DNA of 64,000 nucleotides, taken from assembly GCA_964558465.1 (NCBI GenBank), contig CAZLEF010000012.1, forward strand, positions 1-64,000. Direction: 5' to 3'. A program made the position numbers and the translations under genes. Below, one piece after another: positions 58,787 through 64,000 of this stretch (positions are counted from its first letter, which is position 1; every line of letters begins with the position of its first letter). The notes under the pieces were generated by a model. That model was not told the origin of the DNA. It did not search any database and saw only the letters and a program-made list of their open reading frames with translations. The stretch is from JACJYC01 sp964558465 (GTDB taxonomy: Bacteria; Bacteroidota; Bacteroidia; Chitinophagales; Saprospiraceae).

Positions 58787-59380
58787 CTACTGCAAAGTCA
58801 CTTCTCTTTCTTCCACCATTTTCCGGATGTTGATCAGGGCGTAACGCATGCGGCCCAGGGCGGTATTGATGCTTACCCGGGTCAGCTTCGCGATCTCTTT
58901 GAAGCTCATATCGGCGTAGTGGCGCAGGATAACAACTTCGCGCTGTTCGGGTGGAAGCATATCCACAAGATGGCGGATTTTGTCGTGTGTCTGGCTGCGG
59001 ATGATGCGTTGTTCCGCATTATCGTCGCTGACATGAAGGACGTCAAAAATATCGAAGGTTTCCGTTGGCGAAACCTGCGGCCGGCGTTTGTTCCGGCGGA
59101 AATAATCCACACACATGTTGTAGGCAATTCGCATTGCCCATTGCAAAAACTTGCCTTCGTGGTTGTATTTACCCTTGCGAAGGGTATCGATAATTTTGAT
59201 GAAAACTTCCTGGAAAATATCCTCGGCAAGGCTTTGTTCCTTGACAAAAAGATAGATGGAGGTATAAATCTTGTGCTGATGGCGATTCAACAGTTCTTCG
59301 AAAGCGCGCTCGTCTCCTTCCAAATAACGAGCAATCAGTTGTTGATCATTGATCTGATCACTAAGCGGCATAACTTGCAT
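58787..59380 (-). CDS. ECF RNA polymerase sigma factor
   Basis: The 197-residue protein has region 2 (LNRHQHKIYTSIYLFVKEQS, AEDIFQEVFIKIIDTLRKGK, FLQWAMRIAYNMCVDYFRR) and region 4 (LPPEQREVVILRHYADMSFK, EIAKLTRVSINTALGRMRYA). The region 4 helix-turn-helix is clear. No anti-sigma gene is adjacent on the same strand. Its start codon is next to a 12-bp inverted repeat, and its promoter lies at 59494-59525. Confidence 0.9.
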   Translation of the reverse strand: MQVMPLSDQINDQQLIARYLEGDERAFEELLNRHQHKIYTSIYLFVKEQSLAEDIFQEVFIKIIDTLRKGKYNHEGKFLQWAMRIAYNMCVDYFRRNKRRPQVSPTETFDIFDVLHVSDDNAEQRIIRSQTHDKIRHLVDMLPPEQREVVILRHYADMSFKEIAKLTRVSINTALGRMRYALINIRKMVEEREVTLQ

Positions 59381-59381
59381 G

Positions 59382-59423
59382 ACTAAATAATTTTAGTTAT
59401 GGGATCGAATGAAATTATTTAGT
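59382..59423 (-). promoter_or_regulatory. Inverted repeat touching the ECF sigma start codon
   Basis: ACTAAATAATTT (59382-59393) and AAATTATTTAGT (59412-59423) are perfect complements with an 18-base loop. In the leader RNA the 3' arm ends one base before the ATG. It could block ribosome access or be a protein operator. Confidence 0.5.
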
Positions 59424-59493
59424 GTAGAAGTTATACTCTATAAACTGTTGATTGTGGTGAAGAATTCCGGACTAAAACCGGGTATTGAAAGCC

Positions 59494-59525
59494 CAAAGAT
59501 AACCTCAACTTTTTGAAACGACCAA
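59494..59525 (-). promoter_or_regulatory. ECF sigma gene promoter
   Basis: On the minus strand TTG (59523-59525), a 21-base spacer and TATCTTTG (59494-59501) match the primary-sigma consensus. Start near 59487 gives a leader of about 107 bases that contains the hairpin. The rest of 59526-59712 is AT-rich with nothing else seen. Confidence 0.5.
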
Positions 59526-59712
59526 GCCTGTGTGGGTTTTTTTTATAATTTTAACAAAAAATTAACGGGAACTGTAAAATATTTGTTAGTCCCGGTGCAA
59601 AAAAGCGGATGAATGTACCAGGTCTGCGTGTTCGGAAGGTAAAAAAAATGGGAATGAGGGGATTTGGCAAAATTTTATTCTAATTAGTTTTTTTTCTTGT
59701 TTCAAGGTCTGT

Positions 59713-60819
59713 TTATTTCCTTTTGACCTTATTGTTTTTGTAATCGGCAAAAACGAGGCTGCCCAGCCCCTGCAGGCCCGAATAAAAGGCTTTTCCGTTG
59801 TTGGCGCGTGTAAAGGCGTCTACAAAGTTGACCAGCCAGGGGTCCTGGGCGATCATAAAGGTGGTAACCGGGATCTGGAGTTTGCGGCATTGCATGGCCA
59901 GGCTCAGGGTCCGGTTGACGATCGTTTTGTCGAGGCCGTAAGGGTTTTTATAATAGCGTTTGCCCTTTTTGATGCAGGTGGGTTTACCGTCGGTGATCAT
60001 AAAGATCTGTTTATTGGGTGTTCGCCGCCGGCGCAGAATATCCATCGACAGTTCCAGCCCTGCAACCGTATTGGTATGGTAAGGGCCCACTTCAAGGTAA
60101 GGCAGGTCTTTGATCTCGATCGGCCAGGCGTCGTCGCCAAATACGATGACATCCAGGGTATCTTTGGGGAATTGGCGGGTAATGTACTCGGCCAATGCCA
60201 TCGCCACTTTTTTGGCCGGGGTGATCCGGTCCTCGCCGTAAAGGATCATGGAATGAGAAATGTCGATCATCAATACGGTGCTCATCTGGCTTTGAAAATA
60301 GGTTTCGTAGACCTCCAGGTCGTCCTGGCTGATCTTAAAATCGTCGATGCCGTGGTTGATCTGGGCATTCCGGAGGGATTCCGAAACGGCGAGGTTGTCG
60401 AGTTGGTCGCCAAACTCAAAAGGCCGGAAATCAGCTGTAAATTCATCGCCCCGGCCTCCGTAGCGGGTGCTGTGGTTTCCGCGTTTGGTCTTTTTGATTT
60501 GGCCGAACACGTCGTCGAGGGCTTTTTTGCGCAAGGCGATCTCCATTTTTGACGAAGGCTTCAGGCCGCTGCCGCCAGCGCCCCGGTCGCCCTGTTGACG
60601 GATATAACCCTGATCGATCAGATCCTGAATAAAATCGGCAATACCGTAATCTGGCGTGGTCAGATCATATTCTTTGTCCAACTGTGTCAGCCAGGAGAGG
60701 GCCTCTTCCACATTGCCGGAAGTATGCAGGAGCAGTTCCTGAAAAATTTTGAGCAATTTTTCGAAAGGAGATCCGCTGTTTTTGCCAGGAACAAATTCTG
60801 AAAACCGCCAGCCCGTCAT
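59713..60819 (-). CDS. VWA domain-containing protein
   Basis: The 368-residue protein has a helical N-terminal part and a C-terminal von Willebrand factor A domain: MIDISHSMILYGEDRITPAK gives the MIDAS DxSxS, followed by TLDVIVFGDDAWPIEI, the MIDAS Thr region YHTNTVAGLELSMDIL and the Asp of IFMITDGKPT. In Bacteroidota such proteins usually pair with a MoxR or magnesium-chelatase-like AAA ATPase; none is adjacent here. It lies 3 bases after the redoxin gene and is probably cotranscribed with it. Confidence 0.82.
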   Translation of the reverse strand: MTGWRFSEFVPGKNSGSPFEKLLKIFQELLLHTSGNVEEALSWLTQLDKEYDLTTPDYGIADFIQDLIDQGYIRQQGDRGAGGSGLKPSSKMEIALRKKALDDVFGQIKKTKRGNHSTRYGGRGDEFTADFRPFEFGDQLDNLAVSESLRNAQINHGIDDFKISQDDLEVYETYFQSQMSTVLMIDISHSMILYGEDRITPAKKVAMALAEYITRQFPKDTLDVIVFGDDAWPIEIKDLPYLEVGPYHTNTVAGLELSMDILRRRRTPNKQIFMITDGKPTCIKKGKRYYKNPYGLDKTIVNRTLSLAMQCRKLQIPVTTFMIAQDPWLVNFVDAFTRANNGKAFYSGLQGLGSLVFADYKNNKVKRK

Positions 60820-60822
60820 AAT

Positions 60823-61362
60823 TTATGGGATAATTTCGCAACAATTTTTAACCAGCCCGAGGTAATCAGGCCGGTCAGAAACCAGTTTGTGAATAAATTC
60901 TTCCTTGATCTCTCCCTCCTGGAGGATAAAAACGCCGGGCATCTGAAAGCCGTCGCCAACCTGAAGGACTTCGCCCCCGCCCTTAACACCGGATTGAAAA
61001 CCCTTGATCCAGGTCTGCAGCCCGAACAACTGGGTCATGGTACCTTTAGTGAGCCCGAATGCAGCGTAAAACTGGCAGGCCGGATCACTGATATGGACTA
61101 TATCGGATAGATTGTAACGAAGGAAGTAACGTTCCGCTGTTTCATTGTCTGCCATATGCACCAAAACGATCCTGGCGCCCAGATTTTCGATAGCTCCTCT
61201 TTTTTTGGAAATCTCATTGAGGGCCTCCCGGCAAAAAACACAGCCCAAAGGGCGCAAAAACACCAGCATTACCGGCTGCTGAAAGGAGAGTTTAAGCAGG
61301 TTGGTACCGCTGTTGGTTTGCATTTGCTGCAAGATTCCGGCGTCGATGGTGTGGGTAAACAT
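60823..61362 (-). CDS. Redoxin, AhpC/TSA or SelL-type
   Basis: I start at MFTHTIDAGILQQMQTNSGT (ATG 61362); the 33 open codons upstream look non-coding. The 179-residue thioredoxin-fold protein has VMLVFLRPLGCVFCREALNE with a CxxC, as in PRXL2/SelL-like redoxins, and IVHISDPACQFYAAFGLTKG as the second conserved block. It likely reduces peroxides or disulfides; its reductant is unknown. It precedes the VWA gene. Confidence 0.8.
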   Translation of the reverse strand: MFTHTIDAGILQQMQTNSGTNLLKLSFQQPVMLVFLRPLGCVFCREALNEISKKRGAIENLGARIVLVHMADNETAERYFLRYNLSDIVHISDPACQFYAAFGLTKGTMTQLFGLQTWIKGFQSGVKGGGEVLQVGDGFQMPGVFILQEGEIKEEFIHKLVSDRPDYLGLVKNCCEIIP

Positions 61363-61482
61363 AAGATCAGGTTTGATAAGATCCCAAGATAATAAAAACG
61401 AAAGATCCTTCCGCAGAAAAAAGAAATCCTTCAATATTTGAATTGACAACGGTATAAACATCCTGATTCCAGGAAAGGTTCT

Positions 61483-63066
61483 CTATTTCAGCGGCAAAAC
61501 GGCTTCTTCTTTGGTCTGGCTCAGCTTTTTGTTTTTTTGCAGGAGCAATGCAATGGTCGTATGCTGCCGCAGGGATTCGATCCAGGAAATAAGGTCGATG
61601 TATTTCAGTGCCTTGCTCTCATAAGGATCTTCTTTCAGCGCTTCCAGTTCCATCAGGTTTTTTTCCAAAATCCTGGGATGATCCGATACGGGTTTTGAGG
61701 TCAGTTGGCGCAACAGGGTCAATGCCTTTTTTTGAGATTGGCTCACATCCCTGCCTTTTGATAGCAGGCGCTGCAGGGCGGTTGTCCTGTAGTCCAGCAG
61801 GGCAAACTGCCCCAGTTGGTAGCGGCAAAGTAATTCCAGCAGGTGCGCGTTGTAATGCAAGTCTTCCCGCAGGAAGGACCGGTTTTGCAGGATGCTGTCC
61901 AGTTCGTCCAATGCTTCGTCAAAATGGCCGGTTGCAAAGGCCAGGCAGGCAAATTTATAATGGAATAACATCAGCCGGTGTTCATCCAGCAAGTCTTCGT
62001 GGAAGGCAAGTTCTGCCCTGATTTCCGGTATCAGGAAATAACCTTCCTGAAAAGATTTCGACAATAAATGACCGTTCAGTTGTGATAAAGCCAGGTATTG
62101 AAAGGCAATATGCCGGCTCACCGGCGTGAATTGTTCCATCATTTCCTGTACAAAAAGTTCAAACTCCTCCAGATAGCGCGCATAATATTTATTGTCATCG
62201 ATCAGGAACTGGAAAACGAGCAGGTAATAAAGGCCCCGCATATACAGATCGGGGTCTTTTTCCTTCATTTGGGGGTTTAGCCGGAAGAGCCCGACCCATT
62301 CGGAAGCATTTTCTTTGGCTGCCTTCAAATTGAGGAGGATATAATTGAACCACATCCGGGATTGAAAGCGGTTGATCTTTTCGAAAAAGGTGCCGACCGT
62401 TTCGAGGCGGCGGGGCAGGGGCTGCATTTCTTCCCAAAGATTTTCCACCAGTTTTTTTTCATCCGGGGTTTTGGCGTGGCCCTGGTCGATATAATGCCCC
62501 TGGATCTGGATATTGAGGTTGCTCAGTTCGCTGGAGGCGAGGGTTACTTCGCTGCGATGTGTGGAGTCGACCAGGAGCTGGTCCATTTTCCGGCCTTCCT
62601 GCCTGGACCGGGTGATGTGCCGGGATTCGATGAATTTCTGAAATTCGAGGATTTCCAGGTGGAGGATATCCTGATGGTGTGTTTCGGCAGTGTCTTTGAT
62701 GCGCTCCAGGATGCGCAGGCTTTCCATATAAAGGCCTTTGCTGTACAGAATGCGGGCAAAATCCAGTTGTTCCCGGATCTGGATGTCGATATTGTTCTGG
62801 ATATTGATCAGGCGCAGGCTGGTGAGCAATTGTTTGAAGAGGTGGCGTTTCAGGTGAGGCAAATTGGATCTGTTGATGCCCTCCAGCCGGTCGACCAGCA
62901 AGTCGTCGTCATATTCTGCAATTTTGTCCAAAGCGTCGAACAACTGCAGGAATTTGCGCTCCTGGCTGCTCATCGTCCGGTTGGCGTACAACCGGAAATG
63001 GCGCTTTTCAGCCTTCGAAAGCGATTTTATTAACCTGAACAGTTGGTCCTTTGAATGATTGGACAT
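61483..63066 (-). CDS. Large helical protein, unknown function
   Basis: The 527-residue protein is almost wholly alpha-helical in appearance, with no signal peptide or membrane segment. Helix pairs such as ALDKIAEYDDDLLVDRLEGI, ARILYSKGLYMESLRILERI and LAFATGHFDEALDELDSILQ suggest TPR-like repeats. The N-terminus QLFRLIKSLSKAEKRHFRLY is basic and helical. I do not recognise a family; similar long helical proteins occur in Saprospiraceae genomes. It lies upstream of the redoxin gene on the same strand, 21 bases apart by the upstream limit of that frame, and may head the operon. Confidence 0.7.
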   Translation of the reverse strand: MSNHSKDQLFRLIKSLSKAEKRHFRLYANRTMSSQERKFLQLFDALDKIAEYDDDLLVDRLEGINRSNLPHLKRHLFKQLLTSLRLINIQNNIDIQIREQLDFARILYSKGLYMESLRILERIKDTAETHHQDILHLEILEFQKFIESRHITRSRQEGRKMDQLLVDSTHRSEVTLASSELSNLNIQIQGHYIDQGHAKTPDEKKLVENLWEEMQPLPRRLETVGTFFEKINRFQSRMWFNYILLNLKAAKENASEWVGLFRLNPQMKEKDPDLYMRGLYYLLVFQFLIDDNKYYARYLEEFELFVQEMMEQFTPVSRHIAFQYLALSQLNGHLLSKSFQEGYFLIPEIRAELAFHEDLLDEHRLMLFHYKFACLAFATGHFDEALDELDSILQNRSFLREDLHYNAHLLELLCRYQLGQFALLDYRTTALQRLLSKGRDVSQSQKKALTLLRQLTSKPVSDHPRILEKNLMELEALKEDPYESKALKYIDLISWIESLRQHTTIALLLQKNKKLSQTKEEAVLPLK

Positions 63067-63180
63067 GTCAAACTTTTAAACGTTAATGTGTTGATTGTCA
63101 GTTTTTTATTTTAAATTTCTTTGGTTTTGACATCAAATAGGTTTCGTAAAATCGGTTAGGACCAATGGCAAAGAGGCGTT

Positions 63181-63188
63181 TACATTTG
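63181..63188 (+). promoter_or_regulatory. glnB promoter -7 box candidate
   Basis: TACATTTG matches TAnnTTTG exactly, 88 bases before the PII start codon. No clear -33 TTG is seen, which may fit a regulated promoter. Confidence 0.35.
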
Positions 63189-63275
63189 CATAACATTTCG
63201 CCAAATGCTCAAACAGACGAAATCAGATGTGCAGGCATAACCGGCCGAAATGAACAACAAAAATAATAAATAAAC

Positions 63276-63614
63276 ATGAAAAAGATTGAGGCTATCGTAC
63301 GCCTGTCCCGTTTCGACCGGATCCGAGATACTTTGGCAGAAATCGGCGTGAACTTTTTCACTTTGTCCGAAGTCAAGGGATTTGGTTTGCAAAAGGGGGA
63401 GAAGCTGGTGTACCGGGGAAGCGTTTACGATTCGGATTACATTGCACGTCTCCGTTTGGACATCATTTGCGGGGAAGATAAAGTAGATCCGATCATCGAT
63501 GCGATTGTTTCCGCAGGCCGTACCGGTGAGGTCGGCGACGGTAAGATCATCGTATATGACATTGACCAGGTTGTCCGGATCAGGACTTCCGAAACAGGCG
63601 CCGCCGCCATCTAG
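63276..63614 (+). CDS. P-II family nitrogen regulatory protein
   Basis: The 112-residue protein has the PII layout: KKIEAIVRLSRFDRIRDTLA strand-helix start, T-loop region KLVYRGSVYDSDYIARLRLD with the Tyr of YRG that is uridylylated in many PII proteins, and DAIVSAGRTGEVGDGKIIVY as the B/C-loop signature. It senses ATP/ADP and 2-oxoglutarate and binds partners such as AmtB. The Amt gene starts 145 bases later, the classical glnK-amtB pairing. A GCGCC/GGCGC hairpin lies in the gap. Confidence 0.93.
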   Translation: MKKIEAIVRLSRFDRIRDTLAEIGVNFFTLSEVKGFGLQKGEKLVYRGSVYDSDYIARLRLDIICGEDKVDPIIDAIVSAGRTGEVGDGKIIVYDIDQVVRIRTSETGAAAI

Positions 63615-63759
63615 GCCGGCAGCCTGACCATCGCGGCTTCCCTGCCGCTCCATTTCCCTGCCCGATACCATAATCCAGATTGATCCAAGGTTGCGCCCTT
63701 TTTCAGGCGCCCGGGGATTCTATATCATCAATTGGTTTAACCGAAACAATAAAAATACT

Positions 63760-64000
63760 ATGGATCAAGCGCTATTTACAGCAAATAATACCTGGATGTT
63801 GATCTCAACTGCACTGGTTTTTATCATGCATATGGGGTTTGCCACACTGGAGTCCGGGTTGGTGCAGAAAAAAAATGTGGTCAACATTCTTTTCAAAAAT
63901 ACCATGATTGTGGCCATCGGGTTGCTGACCTACTATATAATGGGGTTCAACCTCATGTATCCGGGAGCGGATTATGCGGGTGGGCTTTTTGGATTCAGCG
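63760..64000 (+). CDS. amt: Ammonium transporter Amt, 5' part only
   Basis: The ATG at 63760 opens a frame cut by the window end after about 80 residues. NTWMLISTALVFIMHMGFAT is the first membrane helix, then LESGLVQKKNVVNILFKNTM with the KN motif typical of Amt, and a second helix VAIGLLTYYIMGFNLMYPG. It conducts ammonium/ammonia across the inner membrane and is gated by PII, whose gene precedes it. Confidence 0.92.
   Translation, partial: MDQALFTANNTWMLISTALVFIMHMGFATLESGLVQKKNVVNILFKNTMIVAIGLLTYYIMGFNLMYPGADYAGGLFGFS

Overview
The window looks like a chromosomal contig from a member of the Bacteroidota, most likely the Saprospiraceae or a close relative. The evidence is gene content: type IX secretion parts (PorZ, PorG, PorP/SprF), the gliding lipoprotein GldB, type A and type B T9SS C-terminal sorting domains, a short primary sigma factor, Bacteroidota-style TTG / TAnnTTTG promoters and very little Shine-Dalgarno signal. 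No rRNA, tRNA, CRISPR array, insertion sequence or prophage was recognised. A 100-base run of N at 3607-3706 is a scaffold gap inside a repeat.

Layout. 1-16 kb: an outer-membrane barrel, GldB, Lgt, a glycosyltransferase, a 1.4 kb gene-poor region, an OmpA-like / helix-hairpin-helix membrane pair, a GlcD-type oxidase with a 2-hydroxyacid reductase, a T9SS-exported vanadium haloperoxidase, a DMT transporter and a nucleotidyltransferase. 16.7-31 kb: an all-minus block with an ABC ATPase, a lactonase, a DUF1015 protein, an M28 peptidase, RpiB, a DUF2723 membrane protein, PorZ, NadD, a lipoprotein and DnaN. 31.1-38.6 kb: an all-plus block with an M16-like protein, MreB-MreC-MreD-PBP2, a CapA-like phosphoesterase and DHFR. 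38.8-43.3 kb: an ECF sigma factor with a membrane-anchored beta-barrel partner, a thioesterase, PorG and a polysaccharide deacetylase. 43.4-57 kb: GltX, a 2389-residue type B T9SS cargo, its PorP/SprF and PD40-OmpA companions, dodecin and a radical SAM protein. 57-64 kb: RpoD, a START-like protein, a second ECF sigma factor, a VWA protein, a redoxin, a helical protein, and PII followed by the start of an ammonium transporter.

The genes group into envelope building (Lgt, Mre/PBP2, PorG, PorZ), T9SS export of large surface proteins, envelope-linked sigma regulation, and nitrogen sensing (PII-Amt). Intergenic DNA is unusual: many gaps hold tandem or inverted arrays of short words, and at least four convergent gene junctions carry long inverted repeats likely to act as two-way terminators.

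Most interesting candidates: a promoter-to-terminator unit at about 20145-20423 that may be a small RNA; a perfect DnaA box lying in the promoter between dnaN and the M16 gene, where gene orientation flips; a perfect inverted repeat touching the start codon of an ECF sigma gene; a nested palindromic element at 11926-12043; a sigma/anti-sigma/beta-barrel pair that could signal across the envelope; and two related insert domains inside the giant cargo protein. All readings are by eye from sequence; no database search was run.
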